Part shown: one piece after another, positions 8,055 to 19,119 of the stretch
Layout: the number at the start of each line of letters is the position of its first letter
How positions within the stretch are numbered: the first letter of the stretch is position 1
NCBI GenBank assembly: GCA_002483135.1
Contig: DLHI01000016.1
Coordinates: 1 to 64,000, forward strand
Reading direction: 5' to 3'
Source: Hyphomonadaceae bacterium UBA7672
Lineage (GTDB): Bacteria > Pseudomonadota > Alphaproteobacteria > Caulobacterales > Hyphomonadaceae
Length of the DNA: 64,000 nucleotides
Notes under the pieces: model-generated
The model's input: only the letters and a program-made list of their open reading frames with translations
Told to the model about the DNA's origin: nothing
The model's database searches: none
Translations under genes and position numbers: made by a program

Positions 8055-11000
8055 ATGGCAACCGGACTTCCCCCGGCACAGGGTCTCTACGATCCCCGCA
8101 ACGAGCACGACGCCTGTGGCGTCGGCTTCATCGCCGATGTGAAAGGTCGAAAATCGAACGCCATCGTGGCGCAGGGCCTCCAGATCCTGGTCAATATCGA
8201 CCATCGCGGCGCCGTGGGCGCTGACCCGCTGCTGGGCGATGGCGCGGGGATTCTGATCCAGATTCCGGACGCGCTGTTCCGCGATTGGGCGAAGACCGCG
8301 AAGGTCGAGTTGCCCCAACCGGGCGATTACGCCGTGGCGATGTGCTTCCTGCCGCAGGACGCGGCGGCGCGTGAGTTCGCCATGAACCAGTTCGCGAACT
8401 ATCTCGCGAAGTCGAAGCAGAAGCTTCTTGGCTGGCGCGATGTGCCGACGGACCTTGCCGGAATTGGCAAGGCGGTGATCGCCTCCATGCCGGTGATCAA
8501 GCAGGCCATCATCGCCAAGGGTTCGCCCGGGATGGACCAGGATGCTTTCGAGCGGAAGCTGCTCGCCATCCGCAAGGAGACGCAGAACCCTCTGGCGGAC
8601 ATCGCGAAGAAGAAGGGTCTGCCGGGGCTGACCGAACTCTACATGCCCTCGCTGTCGACGCGCACCATCGTCTACAAGGGCCTGCTGCTCGCAGGCCAGG
8701 TGGGGACGTTCTACACGGACCTGACCAATCCGAAGTGTGAGAGCGCGCTGGCGTTGGTTCACCAGCGCTTCTCGACCAACACCTTCCCGAGCTGGAAGCT
8801 GGCGCACCCGTATCGCTTCATCGCGCACAATGGCGAGATCAACACGGTGCGCGGCAACGTGAACTGGATGTATGCGCGGCGGCGCTCGATGGAGAGCGCG
8901 CTGCTTGGGGCTGATCTCGACAAGATGTGGCCGTTGATCCCGCACGGTCAGTCGGACACGGCGTGTCTCGATAATGCGCTCGAACTACTGGTGGCTGGCG
9001 GCTATCCGCTGGCGCATGCGATGATGATGCTGATCCCCGAGGCCTGGGCCGGGCATCCGCAGATGGACCCGGAACGGCGCGCCTTCTACGAGTATCACGC
9101 GGCCCTGATGGAGCCGTGGGATGGCCCCGCCGCCATCGCCTTCACCGACGGCCGTCAGATCGGCGCGACGCTGGACCGCAATGGCCTGCGCCCTGCCCGC
9201 TTCATCGTGACGGATGATGATCAGGTGATCCTCGCATCGGAATCCGGCGTGTTGCCGATCCCTGAAAACAAGATCGTGCGAAAGTGGCGGCTGCAGCCGG
9301 GCAAAATGCTTCTGATCGACCTCGACGAGGGACGCATCATCGAGGATGAGGAAATCAAACGGGCGATCGCCGGGAAGCACCCGTACGAGTCCTGGCTGCA
9401 CGAGATGCAGTTCAAGCTGTCCGAACTCTCCGACCCGGAAGAACCTGAAGGCCCGGCGCAGCCGAACGGCAATGTCAGCCTGCTGGATCGCCAGCAGGCG
9501 TTTGGATACACGCAAGAGGACCTGAACTTCTTCCTGGAGCCGATGGGCACGCAGGCGGATGATCCGATCGGCTCAATGGGATCGGACACGCCCATCGCCG
9601 TGCTGAGCCGGAAGCCGAAGCTGCTCTACAACTACTTCAAGCAGAACTTTGCGCAGGTCACCAACCCGCCCATCGATCCGATCCGCGAAGAACTGGTCAT
9701 GTCGCTGGTGTCGATGATCGGGCCGCGGCCGAACCTGCTGGGTCTGGCTGCGGGCACACACAAGCGGTTGGAAGTTTCGCAGCCGATCCTGACCAATGCG
9801 GACCTCGAGAAGATTCGCTCGATCAGCGAACTGGTGGACGGCGCATTCCGCACGGCGACGATCGACATCACGTGGGATGCGAAGGAAGGGGCTGCCGGTC
9901 TCAAAGCCGCCATCGAGCGCATCCGACTGGAGGCGACCGAGCATGTGCTTCAGGACATCAACATCCTGATCCTGTCGGATCGGGCCGTGTCTGCTGATCG
10001 GATTCCCGTGCCTGCGCTGCTGGCGCTATCTGCCGTGCACCACAAGCTGGTGCGCCAAGGGCTGCGCATGCAGGTTGGGCTTGTGGTCGAGACGGGCGAA
10101 GCGCGCGAGGTGCACCACTTCTGCACGCTGGCGGGCTATGGCGCGGAAGCCGTGAACCCCTATCTCGCCTTCGAGACGCTTGAACAGATTCGCCAGACTG
10201 AAGGCATCCAGCTGTCCGCCAAGGACGTGAAGAAGAACTACATCAAGGCAGTCGGCAAAGGCATTCTCAAGGTCATGTCCAAGATGGGCATCTCGACCTA
10301 CCAGTCCTATTGCGGCGCGCAGATCTTCGACGGCGTCGGCCTGTCGTCCGAGCTGATCGCGGAATACTTCACGGGCACGGCGACGACCATTGAAGGCATC
10401 GGCATCGACGAAATCGGCGAGGAAGCTGTGCGGCGCCATCAGGCCGCGTTTGGCGACAACCCGATCTATCGCGACCTGCTCGATGTCGGCGGCGACTATG
10501 CCTATCGCCTGCGCGGCGAGGATCATGCGTGGACGCCGGACTCGGTTGCGAAGCTGCAGCATGCGGTGCGCGGCAATGTGTCGGCGGACTATGCGGCCTT
10601 TGCTGAGACCATCAACGAGCAGAACGAGCGGCTGCTGACCATTCGTGGGCTGATGCAGCTGAAGTTTGCCGATACGCCAGTTCCGATCGAGGAGGTGGAG
10701 CCGGCATCCGAGATCGTGAAGAGGTTTGCCACTGGCGCGATGAGCTTTGGCTCTATCAGCCGCGAGGCGCACACCAACCTCGCCATCGCGATGAACCGCA
10801 TTGGCGGCCGTTCCAACACCGGCGAAGGCGGCGAGGAGCCGGATCGCTTCAAGCCGATGAAGAACGGCGACTCGATGCGCTCGCGCATCAAGCAGGTGGC
10901 CTCGGGACGCTTTGGCGTGACGGCGGAATACCTCGTCAACGCCGACGACATCCAGATCAAGATGGCGCAAGGCGCAAAGCCCGGCGAAGGCGGCCAGCTG

Positions 11001-12692
11001 CCGGGGCACAAGGTCGACAAGAACATCGCCAAGGTGCGTCATTCGACGCCGGGCGTCGGCCTGATCTCGCCGCCGCCGCACCACGACATCTACTCGATCG
11101 AGGATCTGGCGCAGCTGATCCACGACCTCAAGAACGTGAACCCGGTTGCGCGGATTTCCGTCAAGCTTGTGTCCGAGGTAGGGGTCGGCACGGTCGCGGC
11201 GGGCGTTTCCAAGGCGCGGGCGGACCATGTGACGATCTCCGGCTTCGAAGGCGGCACGGGGGCGTCTCCGCTGACATCGCTGACGCATGCCGGCTCGCCA
11301 TGGGAGATCGGGCTTGCCGAGACGCAGCAGACGCTGGTGCTGAACGAACTGCGCGGACGGATTGCGGTGCAGGTCGATGGCGGGCTGCGGACGGGACGCG
11401 ACGTCGCTATCGGTGCGCTGCTGGGGGCTGACGAGTTTGGCTTCTCGACGGCGCCGCTGATTGCGTCGGGCTGCATCATGATGCGCAAATGCCATCTCAA
11501 CACCTGCCCAGTCGGCGTTGCGACGCAAGACCCTGTGCTGCGCGCGCGCTTCACGGGCCAACCGGAGCACGTGATCAACTACTTCTTCTTCGTCGCCGAA
11601 GAGCTGCGCCAGATCATGGCGAAGATGGGCTTCCGCAAGGTCGAGGAGATGGTTGGCCGTGTCGACCTGATCGACATGCGCAAGGCGGTCGATCACTGGA
11701 AGGCCAAGGGCGTCGACCTGTCGAAGATCCTTTATCAGCCCCAGCCAAGAGCTGGCGTTGCGATCAAGGTCTCCGAGACGCAGGATCACGGACTTGAAGG
11801 CGCTCTCGATCACAAACTGATCAAGGCGGCCAAGGCGGCGCTGGCGAAGAGCCCGAAGCCCGTGCAGATCACCGAGACGATCAAGAACGTGAACCGCACG
11901 GTTGGCGCGATGCTGTCGGGCGAAGTCGCGCGCAAGTTCGGCCATGCAGGCCTGCCCGACGACACGATCCAGATCGCGCTCACGGGCGTGGCAGGCCAGT
12001 CGTTCGGCGCATTCCTGGCGCGTGGCGTCACGCTGAAGCTGGTGGGCGATGGGAACGACTATGTTGGCAAGGGCCTGTCGGGCGGTCGCGTGATCGTTCG
12101 CCAGCCTGACGGCGTGAAGCGGACACCGACGGAAAACATCATCGTCGGCAACACCGTGCTTTATGGCGCGATCGCGGGCGAAGCCTATTTCGAGGGCGTC
12201 GCGGGCGAGCGGTTTGCGGTTCGCAATTCGGGCGCTGTCGCGGTCGTTGAAGGTTGCGGCGACCATGGTTGCGAATACATGACGGGCGGCGTTGTCGCGG
12301 TTCTGGGCAAGACGGGGCGCAACTTCGCGGCCGGCATGTCCGGCGGCGTGGCGTATGTCTATGACGAGGACGGCACGTTTGCCGATCGCTGCAACAAGGC
12401 GATGGTCGCGCTGCAACCGGTGAAAGCCGGCGGCGAAGGCGACAACGCCCCGCAGCAGCGCGCACCGTCTGTCGAGAACAACGGCATGGGCGACATGCTG
12501 GGTTTCGACGCGGAACGCCTGCGCATCCTGATCGAGCGGCACCAGCTCCACACCGGCAGCGCGCGGGCAAAAGCCCTGCTGGCTGACTGGGACAAGGCGC
12601 TGGGCAAGTTCGTCAAGGTCATGCCGACTGACTATGCGCGCGCACTGCTCGACATGAAGAGCGCCGCCCACGCCACCGTCGCGGCCGAGTAG
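8055..12692 (+). CDS. gltB: glutamate synthase, large (alpha) subunit
   Basis: Transfers the amide nitrogen of glutamine to 2-oxoglutarate, giving two glutamates, with electrons from the small subunit. At 1545 residues it is full length. A 20-residue propeptide precedes Cys21 in HDACGVGF, the N-terminal nucleophile of the class II amidotransferase domain (about 21-430). The central domain (430-780) is followed by the FMN-binding synthase barrel (about 800-1230), with [10 protein letters not shown] near 1066 and the 3Fe-4S ligands Cys1140, Cys1146 and Cys1151 in a C-x5-C-x4-C pattern. The C-terminal GXGXG beta-helix runs from about 1280 to 1510. It is followed after 18 bases by gltD and forms its operon. 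The upstream 272 bases hold no gene and should contain the promoter. Confidence 0.98.
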   Translation: MATGLPPAQGLYDPRNEHDACGVGFIADVKGRKSNAIVAQGLQILVNIDHRGAVGADPLLGDGAGILIQIPDALFRDWAKTAKVELPQPGDYAVAMCFLPQDAAAREFAMNQFANYLAKSKQKLLGWRDVPTDLAGIGKAVIASMPVIKQAIIAKGSPGMDQDAFERKLLAIRKETQNPLADIAKKKGLPGLTELYMPSLSTRTIVYKGLLLAGQVGTFYTDLTNPKCESALALVHQRFSTNTFPSWKLAHPYRFIAHNGEINTVRGNVNWMYARRRSMESALLGADLDKMWPLIPHGQSDTACLDNALELLVAGGYPLAHAMMMLIPEAWAGHPQMDPERRAFYEYHAALMEPWDGPAAIAFTDGRQIGATLDRNGLRPARFIVTDDDQVILASESGVLPIPENKIVRKWRLQPGKMLLIDLDEGRIIEDEEIKRAIAGKHPYESWLHEMQFKLSELSDPEEPEGPAQPNGNVSLLDRQQAFGYTQEDLNFFLEPMGTQADDPIGSMGSDTPIAVLSRKPKLLYNYFKQNFAQVTNPPIDPIREELVMSLVSMIGPRPNLLGLAAGTHKRLEVSQPILTNADLEKIRSISELVDGAFRTATIDITWDAKEGAAGLKAAIERIRLEATEHVLQDINILILSDRAVSADRIPVPALLALSAVHHKLVRQGLRMQVGLVVETGEAREVHHFCTLAGYGAEAVNPYLAFETLEQIRQTEGIQLSAKDVKKNYIKAVGKGILKVMSKMGISTYQSYCGAQIFDGVGLSSELIAEYFTGTATTIEGIGIDEIGEEAVRRHQAAFGDNPIYRDLLDVGGDYAYRLRGEDHAWTPDSVAKLQHAVRGNVSADYAAFAETINEQNERLLTIRGLMQLKFADTPVPIEEVEPASEIVKRFATGAMSFGSISREAHTNLAIAMNRIGGRSNTGEGGEEPDRFKPMKNGDSMRSRIKQVASGRFGVTAEYLVNADDIQIKMAQGAKPGEGGQLPGHKVDKNIAKVRHSTPGVGLISPPPHHDIYSIEDLAQLIHDLKNVNPVARISVKLVSEVGVGTVAAGVSKARADHVTISGFEGGTGASPLTSLTHAGSPWEIGLAETQQTLVLNELRGRIAVQVDGGLRTGRDVAIGALLGADEFGFSTAPLIASGCIMMRKCHLNTCPVGVATQDPVLRARFTGQPEHVINYFFFVAEELRQIMAKMGFRKVEEMVGRVDLIDMRKAVDHWKAKGVDLSKILYQPQPRAGVAIKVSETQDHGLEGALDHKLIKAAKAALAKSPKPVQITETIKNVNRTVGAMLSGEVARKFGHAGLPDDTIQIALTGVAGQSFGAFLARGVTLKLVGDGNDYVGKGLSGGRVIVRQPDGVKRTPTENIIVGNTVLYGAIAGEAYFEGVAGERFAVRNSGAVAVVEGCGDHGCEYMTGGVVAVLGKTGRNFAAGMSGGVAYVYDEDGTFADRCNKAMVALQPVKAGGEGDNAPQQRAPSVENNGMGDMLGFDAERLRILIERHQLHTGSARAKALLADWDKALGKFVKVMPTDYARALLDMKSAAHATVAAE

Positions 12693-12710
12693 AGTTCAGG
12701 GAGCAACCAC

Positions 12711-14186
12711 ATGGGCAAGCCCACCGGCTTCCTCGAATTCGAGCGTAAAGAGCGTGGCTACGAAAAGCCGGACTCTCGCAAGAAGACCTATTCCGAGTTC
12801 CTGAAGCGAATGGACAATGCGGAGATCCGCACCCAGGCCGCGCGCTGCATGAATTGCGGGATTCCCTTCTGCCAGGGCACGGGCTCCGTTGCGCCGGGCA
12901 CGCCGGGATGTCCGGTGAATAACCAGATCCCCGACTGGAATGATCTCGTCTATCGCGATCACTGGCAGCGCGCGCTGGACAACCTCCATTCCACGAACAA
13001 CTTCCCGGAATTCACGGGGCGCGTGTGTCCTGCGCCGTGCGAGGCGTCGTGCGTACTCAATATCGACGACAATCCGGTGTCGATCAAAGCCATCGAGTGC
13101 GAGATCGTGGATCGCGGGTGGGAACAGGGTTGGATCAAGCCGCAAACGGCGCCGCGCGGCAGCGGCAAGCGCATCGCAATCGTGGGTTCCGGCCCCGCCG
13201 GCCTCGCCTGCGCGCAGCAGCTTGCCCGCGCCGGCCATTCGCCGACAGTGTTTGAGAAGTCCGACCGCATCGGCGGCCTGCTCCGCTATGGCATCCCTGA
13301 CTTCAAGATGGAAAAGCACCCCATCGACAAGCGCATCCGCCAGATGGAGGCGGAAGGCGTGATCTTCCGCACGCGCCTCAACGTCGGCATCGATGTGACG
13401 GTGCAGCGCCTGCTTGATGATTATCAGGTCATCGTCCTCTGCGGCGGCGCCGAAAAGCCGCGCGACCTGCCCATTCCGGGGCGCGAGCTGGATGGCGTTC
13501 ACTTCGCGATGGACTTCCTGACCCAGCAGAACAAGCGCGTTGCGGGCGACGACGAAAAGACGGCGGCGCCGGGCGGCACGATCAGCGCCAAGGGCAAGCA
13601 TGTGATCGTGATTGGCGGCGGCGATACAGGATCGGACTGCATCGGCACGTCCAACCGACATGGCGCGGCCTCGGTGACGCAGCTGGAGATCATGCCAAAG
13701 CCTCCCTCGAAAGAGAACAAGGCGATGACGTGGCCGGACTGGCCGCTGAAGCTGCGCACATCGTCTTCGCACGAAGAAGGTTGCGAGCGCGACTTTGCTG
13801 TCGTGACAAAGCGCGCCATCGGCGAAGGCGGCAAGGTGAAGGCGCTTGTCTGCGCGCGCGTTGAGTGGGTGCGCGGACCCAATGGCATGACCATGAAGGA
13901 GGTGGAAGGTTCCGAGTTCGAACTGAAAGCCGACCTCGTTCTGTTGGCCATGGGTTTCGTCGGACCGATTACGCCGGGGCTCGTGGACCAGTCGACAGCC
14001 GCTCTTGATTCACGCGGCAACGTCGCGGCCAGCACGGACGACTACAAGACCAGCGCTGACCGCATCTTTGCCTGCGGCGACATGCGACGCGGCCAGTCCC
14101 TGGTGGTCTGGGCCATCCGCGAGGGTCGGCAGTGCGCTCGCGCCGTGGATGAATACCTGATGGGCGTGAGCAACCTGCCGAGGTAG
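12711..14186 (+). CDS. gltD: glutamate synthase, small (beta) subunit
   Basis: Oxidises NADPH and passes electrons through FAD and 4Fe-4S clusters to GltB. The 491-residue length is normal. N-terminal cluster cysteines include Cys46, Cys49, Cys54 and Cys67, with a second group at Cys106, Cys110 and Cys114 ([11 protein letters not shown]). The FAD Rossmann motif is [14 protein letters not shown] near 157-170 and the NAD(P)H site is [11 protein letters not shown] near 302. The C-terminal [17 protein letters not shown] closes the FAD site. Spacing to gltB is 18 bases with a GGGAGC ribosome site, so the two are co-translated. A 9-bp hairpin 67 bases after the stop may separate it partly from the following oxidoreductase genes. 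Confidence 0.97.
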   Translation: MGKPTGFLEFERKERGYEKPDSRKKTYSEFLKRMDNAEIRTQAARCMNCGIPFCQGTGSVAPGTPGCPVNNQIPDWNDLVYRDHWQRALDNLHSTNNFPEFTGRVCPAPCEASCVLNIDDNPVSIKAIECEIVDRGWEQGWIKPQTAPRGSGKRIAIVGSGPAGLACAQQLARAGHSPTVFEKSDRIGGLLRYGIPDFKMEKHPIDKRIRQMEAEGVIFRTRLNVGIDVTVQRLLDDYQVIVLCGGAEKPRDLPIPGRELDGVHFAMDFLTQQNKRVAGDDEKTAAPGGTISAKGKHVIVIGGGDTGSDCIGTSNRHGAASVTQLEIMPKPPSKENKAMTWPDWPLKLRTSSSHEEGCERDFAVVTKRAIGEGGKVKALVCARVEWVRGPNGMTMKEVEGSEFELKADLVLLAMGFVGPITPGLVDQSTAALDSRGNVAASTDDYKTSADRIFACGDMRRGQSLVVWAIREGRQCARAVDEYLMGVSNLPR

Positions 14187-14253
14187 GTGGACACTGATAA
14201 GTGTTCAGCGCTTGGCCAGTAGACGGGCGCGTTGGCGGGAGTAAGGTCGCACC

Positions 14254-14277
14254 CGAAGCAGACTCCCCTCTGCTTCG
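14254..14277 (+). terminator. hairpin between gltD and the oxidoreductase operon
   Basis: CGAAGCAGA (14254-14262) pairs perfectly with TCTGCTTCG (14269-14277) around a six-base loop. No T-run follows. A second palindrome (TGCGGCA at 14310-14316 with TGCCGCA further on) lies downstream. It may attenuate read-through from gltBD or serve as a regulatory leader; the sequence alone does not decide. Confidence 0.4.
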
Positions 14278-14368
14278 TGTAGAGGCCGACCCGGACGTGT
14301 TCGCGACTGCGGCATAGGGTTATTGCCGCAGCGAACAAGACACCCCGGGCGACACAAGCCGCGGACCG

Positions 14369-16189
14369 ATGAGGGTCGGTACCGCCAAGCAGCGGGGGCG
14401 TGCATTGCAGGCGACGGACATTTCGCGTCCCGACTATTTTCACAAGGTTGTCGACTGCCAGTGGGCGTGTCCCGCGCACACGCCGGTACCCGAATACATC
14501 CGCCTGATCGCGGACCGGCGGTATACTGACGCCTACATGATCAACTGGAAGTCGAATGTCTTTCCGGGCATCCTCGGCCGGACATGCGACCGGCCATGCG
14601 AGCCAGCCTGCCGAAGGGGAAGAGTCGAAGAGGAGCCGGTGGCGATCTGCCGCCTGAAGAGGGTAGCGGCCGACAACAAGTCGGACATTACAGCCCTCCT
14701 GCCCAAGGTCGCCCCCAGCAATGGCAAGAAGATCGCCTGCATCGGCGCCGGGCCCGCATCCCTGACAGTCGCAAGAGACCTCGCCCCACTTGGCTATGAA
14801 GTCCACGTCTATGACGGGGACAAAAAGGCAGGCGGGATGATCCGCAGCCAGATTCCGCGCTTCAGGTTGCCCGAGGAAGTGATCGACGAGGAGGTCAGTT
14901 ACATCACAGCGCTTGGGCCGGTGATGCACCTGCAGCAGCGCGTGGACTCGCTGAAGTCGCTTCTATCCGAAGGCTATGACGCGATCTTCGTCGGCACGGG
15001 TGCGCCGCGTGGGCGCGACCTCGACCTGCCGGGGCGCAAGGAAGCGGCGGCCAACATCCATATCGGCATCGACTGGCTCTCGAACGTCTCGTTCGAGCAC
15101 ATCAACAAGATCGGCAAGCGCGTGATCGTGCTGGGCGGCGGCAACACGGCGATGGATTGCTGCCGTACGGCGCGCAGGCTTGGCGGGGAGGATGTTAAGG
15201 TCATTGTCCGCTCCGGTTTCGAGGAGATGAAGGCCTCGCCCTGGGAGAAGGAAGACGCGATCGGCGAGGACATCCCGATCCTCAACTACCTTGTGCCCAA
15301 GGCCTTCATTCACGAGGGCGGCAGGCTGACAGGCATGACGTTCGAGAAGGTGAAAGCCGAGAAAGACGCCAAGGGGCGGCGCCAGCTCGTTCCGACAGGA
15401 GAACCGGACCAGCATTTCGCGTGTGACGACGTTCTGGTCGCTGTGGGGCAGGAAAACGCCTTCCCCTGGATCGAGCGCGACATCGGCATGCAGTTCGACA
15501 AATGGGACATGCCGGTTGTCGGACAGGAGACGATGCAGTCGAGCATCCCGAACGTGTTCTTCGGCGGCGATGCCGCCTTCGGACCCAAGAACATCATCTG
15601 GGCGGTTGCGCACGGGCATGCGGCCGCTGTTTCGATCGACATGTTCCTTAATGGTCAGGATATCGCGGTGCGCCCTGCTCCGGGCGTGACTGTCATCTCG
15701 CAGAAGATGGGTATCCATGAATGGAGCTATGACAACGACGTCGCCAACGACAAGCGCTTCAAGGTTCCCCATCGGGACAAGGCGCAGGCGCTGAAGGACG
15801 TGAAGGCCGAGGTGGAGCTGGGCTTTGACCAGACGCTGGGCTTCAAGGAAGCGCAGCGCTGTCTAAATTGCGATGTGCAGACGGTGTTCACCGCCAAGGT
15901 TTGCATCGAGTGCGACGCCTGCGTCGACATCTGCCCGATGGACTGCATCACCTTCACCGAAGACGCCGATGAGGCCGAGCTTCGAACCCAACTGAAGGCC
16001 CCTGCCCTCAACCTGGGCCAGGATCTCTACGTCGCCGACGGTCTGCCCACGGGCCGCGTCATGGTGAAGGACGAGGATGTGTGCCTCCACTGCGGGCTCT
16101 GCGCCGAGCGCTGCCCGACGGGCGCGTGGGACATGCAGAAATACCTGATCGACATCACGCAGGCAGGACCCAAATGCCGGACACGCTGA
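14369..16189 (+). CDS. GltD-like FAD/NAD(P) oxidoreductase with C-terminal 2x[4Fe-4S] ferredoxin
   Basis: A 606-residue electron-transfer subunit. Residues 1-100 resemble the GltD cluster domain (Cys30, Cys34, Cys73, Cys77, Cys81, Cys94). Residues 120-450 form the two Rossmann folds, with IGAGPASL near 125-132 for FAD and [11 protein letters not shown] near 254 for NAD(P). A C-terminal ferredoxin holds Cys512, 515, 518, 522 and Cys572, 575, 578, 582. Its gene overlaps the next by 16 bases, so it probably moves electrons between the 2-oxoacid oxidoreductase and NAD(P). Its role parallels the third subunit reported for 2-oxoglutarate:NADP+ oxidoreductase of Azoarcus. The N-terminus is uncertain: ATG at 14369 has no ribosome site, while TTG at 14405 follows GGGGGCG. 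Confidence 0.87.
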   Translation: MRVGTAKQRGRALQATDISRPDYFHKVVDCQWACPAHTPVPEYIRLIADRRYTDAYMINWKSNVFPGILGRTCDRPCEPACRRGRVEEEPVAICRLKRVAADNKSDITALLPKVAPSNGKKIACIGAGPASLTVARDLAPLGYEVHVYDGDKKAGGMIRSQIPRFRLPEEVIDEEVSYITALGPVMHLQQRVDSLKSLLSEGYDAIFVGTGAPRGRDLDLPGRKEAAANIHIGIDWLSNVSFEHINKIGKRVIVLGGGNTAMDCCRTARRLGGEDVKVIVRSGFEEMKASPWEKEDAIGEDIPILNYLVPKAFIHEGGRLTGMTFEKVKAEKDAKGRRQLVPTGEPDQHFACDDVLVAVGQENAFPWIERDIGMQFDKWDMPVVGQETMQSSIPNVFFGGDAAFGPKNIIWAVAHGHAAAVSIDMFLNGQDIAVRPAPGVTVISQKMGIHEWSYDNDVANDKRFKVPHRDKAQALKDVKAEVELGFDQTLGFKEAQRCLNCDVQTVFTAKVCIECDACVDICPMDCITFTEDADEAELRTQLKAPALNLGQDLYVADGLPTGRVMVKDEDVCLHCGLCAERCPTGAWDMQKYLIDITQAGPKCRTR

Positions 16190-18051
16190 CACAGGCTTCG
16201 TCTGCGAAGCCCGCGGGGCTCGCAGCGGTCAACGACTTCGTTGTGAAGTTCGCGAACGTGAACGGATCGGGCTCGGCCTCGGCCAACGGATTGTTCGCCA
16301 AGTCGATCATCCGGATGGGCGTGCCGGTGGCGGCGCGCAACATCTTCCCCTCGAACATCCAGGGATTGCCGACCTGGTATGAAGTGCGTGTGTCGGGCGC
16401 AGGACATCTAGGCAGGCGCGGCGGCGTCGATCTGGCCGTGCCGCTCAACCCGCAGACATGGGACGATGATGTGAAGGAGATAAGCCCGGGAGGCTATCTC
16501 TTCTACGACTCGACCAAGCCCCTGCCCGCCTCGAAGTTCCGCGATGACATCCACATCATCGGCGTGCCGCTGACGGCGATCTGTAACGAGGCCTACAAGA
16601 TCCCGCGCGAGCGACAGCTGTTCAAGAACATCTGCTATGTCGGTGCGCTGTCGTGGCTGATCAACATCGATCCGGCTGTGGTGGAGCAATTGCTGAAGGA
16701 GGAGTTCGCCTCCAAGCCCAAGCTGATCCCCGCAAACCTTGCCGCGTTCAATCTGGGGCGTGACTGGGCGAAGGCGAACCTCAAGCCCATCGGCCTGCAG
16801 CTTCAGCATTCCGACGCCGTGGGCGATCGCATCTTCGTCGAGGGCAATGCCGCGGCGGCGCTTGGCGCGGTCTATGGCGGGGCGACGGTGTGCGCGTGGT
16901 ATCCGATCACGCCATCAACGTCGCTCGCTGAAGCCTTCACCGGCTATTGCGAGGACTTTCGCACAGCTGAGGACGGCGCGAAGAACTACGCCATCGTGCA
17001 GGGCGAAGACGAGATCGCCTCGATTGGCATCGTTGTCGGGGCGGGATGGAATGGCGCGCGGGCTTTCACGTGCACGTCCGGGCCCGGCATATCGCTGATG
17101 AACGAGTTCATCGGGCTGAGCTATTTCGCAGAAATCCCGGCCGTGATCTTCGACGTACAGCGCGGTGGGCCCTCAACCGGCATGCCCACACGCACGCAGC
17201 AATCTGACATCCTGCTGGCGGCCTATGCCAGCCATGGCGATACCAAGCACGTCCTTCTGCTGCCCAGCGATCCAGGCGAATGCTTCACCATGGGCGCGCA
17301 GGCATTCGACTTGTCCGACCGGCTGCAGAGCACCGTCTTTGTGATGCTCGATCTTGATATCGGGATGCAGGAATGGCTGTGCGAGCCGTTCAAGTGGGAC
17401 GACAGGAAGCAGCTTGATCGCGGCAAGGTGCTGACGGCCGAGCAGCTGGAAGCGGGAACGTTCTTCGGACGCTACACAGATGTGGATGGCGACGGAATTC
17501 CATTCCGTACCTATCCGGGCACGCATCCGGACAAGGGCGCGTTCTTCACGCGCGGCACATCGCGCAACCGGATGGCGGGCTATTCGGAAAAGGGCATCGA
17601 CTATCAGGACAACATGGAAAGGCTGCTGAAGAAGTTTCATACGGCGGCCAGCCTTGTACCGGGACCAATCCTGCGACCGGCATCGAAGAAGACGCGCATC
17701 GGCGCGATCTATTTCGGCTCGACCACGCCCGCCATGCACGAGGCGCTGGAGGCGCTGGAGGCCGCCGGCCATCATATTGACGCCATGCGCGTGCGCGCCT
17801 TCCCATTCAGCCAGGATGTCTACGACTTCATCCATGCGCACGACGAAGTCTGCGTGGTGGAACAGAACCGCGACGCGCAGTTACGCTCGCTCCTGATGAT
17901 CGAAGGCGGGATCGATGCGTCCCACCTCACCTCCATCCTCCACTATGACGGCACGCCGATCACGGCGCGCTTCCTGTTCGACGCCATCGGCAAGCGGCTC
18001 GATGCCCGCAAGGCGACGCGGCAGATCACCGAAAAGGGTCCACGCCAATGA
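16174..18051 (+). CDS. korA: 2-oxoacid:ferredoxin oxidoreductase, fused gamma-alpha subunit
   Basis: Oxidatively decarboxylates a 2-oxoacid with CoA and passes electrons to ferredoxin. The 625-residue protein has the gamma domain first (about 20-205), which binds CoA, then the alpha domain with YPITPST at 243-249, EDEIASIG near 283 and RGGPSTGMPT at 330-339, and a C-terminal domain ending in EQNRDAQLRSL. This gamma-alpha order is that of KorA-type 2-oxoglutarate enzymes. The true substrate is not proven; branched-chain or other oxoacids remain possible. The ATG at 16174 overlaps the end of the upstream gene and is preferred to a longer GTG frame inside that gene. It overlaps korB by four bases (ATGA), indicating coupled translation. 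Confidence 0.9.
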   Translation: MPDTLTQASSAKPAGLAAVNDFVVKFANVNGSGSASANGLFAKSIIRMGVPVAARNIFPSNIQGLPTWYEVRVSGAGHLGRRGGVDLAVPLNPQTWDDDVKEISPGGYLFYDSTKPLPASKFRDDIHIIGVPLTAICNEAYKIPRERQLFKNICYVGALSWLINIDPAVVEQLLKEEFASKPKLIPANLAAFNLGRDWAKANLKPIGLQLQHSDAVGDRIFVEGNAAAALGAVYGGATVCAWYPITPSTSLAEAFTGYCEDFRTAEDGAKNYAIVQGEDEIASIGIVVGAGWNGARAFTCTSGPGISLMNEFIGLSYFAEIPAVIFDVQRGGPSTGMPTRTQQSDILLAAYASHGDTKHVLLLPSDPGECFTMGAQAFDLSDRLQSTVFVMLDLDIGMQEWLCEPFKWDDRKQLDRGKVLTAEQLEAGTFFGRYTDVDGDGIPFRTYPGTHPDKGAFFTRGTSRNRMAGYSEKGIDYQDNMERLLKKFHTAASLVPGPILRPASKKTRIGAIYFGSTTPAMHEALEALEAAGHHIDAMRVRAFPFSQDVYDFIHAHDEVCVVEQNRDAQLRSLLMIEGGIDASHLTSILHYDGTPITARFLFDAIGKRLDARKATRQITEKGPRQ

Positions 18052-19103
18052 CCTACATCGTAAAGCCGAAGCTGCATCATCCCAGCCTGCCGAAGAACGG
18101 TCTCGGCTTCACGCGGCGCGACTATGAGGGGCGGATCTCCACGCTTTGCGCAGGCTGCGGGCACGACTCGATCAGCGCGGCGATCATCCAGGCGTGCTGG
18201 GAGCTGTCGATCCAGCCGCATCGGCTGGCCAAGATTTCGGGCATTGGCTGCTCGTCCAAGACGCCGGATTATTTCCTGAGCCAGAGCCACGGCTTCAACA
18301 GCGTGCATGGCCGCATGCCCAGCGTGCTGACCGGCGCCAACCTCGCCAATCGCGACCTCATCTATCTTGGCGTGTCAGGCGATGGCGACAGCGCTTCCAT
18401 CGGCCTTGGCCAGTTCGCGCATTCGATCCGGCGCGGCGTGAACATGAGTTACATCGTCGAGAACAACGGCGTCTATGGCCTCACCAAGGGCCAGTTCTCG
18501 GCAACGTCCGACAAAGGGTCGAAATCCAAGAAGGGTATCGAGAACACCGAAAGCGGGATCGATCTCGTCGCGCTGGCGCTGCAGCTTGGCGCCACCTACG
18601 TCGGGCGCTCCTTCTCGGGCGACAAGGACCAGCTTGTGCCGCTGATCAAGGGTGCGCTCAGCCACCATGGGCCTGCCTTCCTCGATGTGATCAGCCCGTG
18701 CGTGGCGTTCAACAACCATGCCGGCTCGACCAAGAGCTTCGACTATGTGCGCGAACACAATGAGGCCGTGAACCGGCTGGACGTGATCCTGGGCCGCACG
18801 CCGATCACCACCGAATACAAGGCCGGCGAATTGCGCGAGGTAACGCAGCATGACGGCTCGGTCCTGCGGCTGCGGAAACTGTCGGAGGACTACGACCCGA
18901 CCAACCGGATCGCCGCCGCCAACTACCTGCAGGAGCGGCATGCCGAGGGCGAGATCGTCACCGGCCTGCTCTATGTCGATCCAGAGGCGACAGACCTACA
19001 CGACCGGCTGGGCACAACGACAACGCCGCTCAACCAGCTTGGCGGAGGGACGCTGACGCCAGGGGCGGAAGCGCTGGCGAAGATTAATGCGGGGCTGAGA
19101 TAG
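18048..19103 (+). CDS. korB: 2-oxoacid:ferredoxin oxidoreductase, beta subunit
   Basis: The 351-residue partner that binds thiamine diphosphate and one 4Fe-4S cluster. Cluster cysteines are Cys34 and Cys37 (CAGCGHD), the Cys in GIGCSSK and the Cys in ISPCVAF. The TPP/Mg motif GDGDSASIG starts near residue 111 and continues to ENNGVYGLTKGQ. It lacks an attached ferredoxin domain, which fits the separate ferredoxin-bearing subunit encoded two genes upstream. Length and the downstream YLQERHAEGEIVTGLLYVD segment match KorB of the 2-oxoglutarate type. It is the last gene of the operon and converges on the kinase gene 16 bases away. Confidence 0.92.
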   Translation: MTYIVKPKLHHPSLPKNGLGFTRRDYEGRISTLCAGCGHDSISAAIIQACWELSIQPHRLAKISGIGCSSKTPDYFLSQSHGFNSVHGRMPSVLTGANLANRDLIYLGVSGDGDSASIGLGQFAHSIRRGVNMSYIVENNGVYGLTKGQFSATSDKGSKSKKGIENTESGIDLVALALQLGATYVGRSFSGDKDQLVPLIKGALSHHGPAFLDVISPCVAFNNHAGSTKSFDYVREHNEAVNRLDVILGRTPITTEYKAGELREVTQHDGSVLRLRKLSEDYDPTNRIAAANYLQERHAEGEIVTGLLYVDPEATDLHDRLGTTTTPLNQLGGGTLTPGAEALAKINAGLR

Positions 19104-19119
19104 CTTCTGGCGAGCGGCG

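Noticed and set aside
10026..12671. Very long open frame antisense to gltB (881 codons)
   Set aside because: It mirrors the strong third-position GC bias of gltB, has no family resemblance and no ribosome site.
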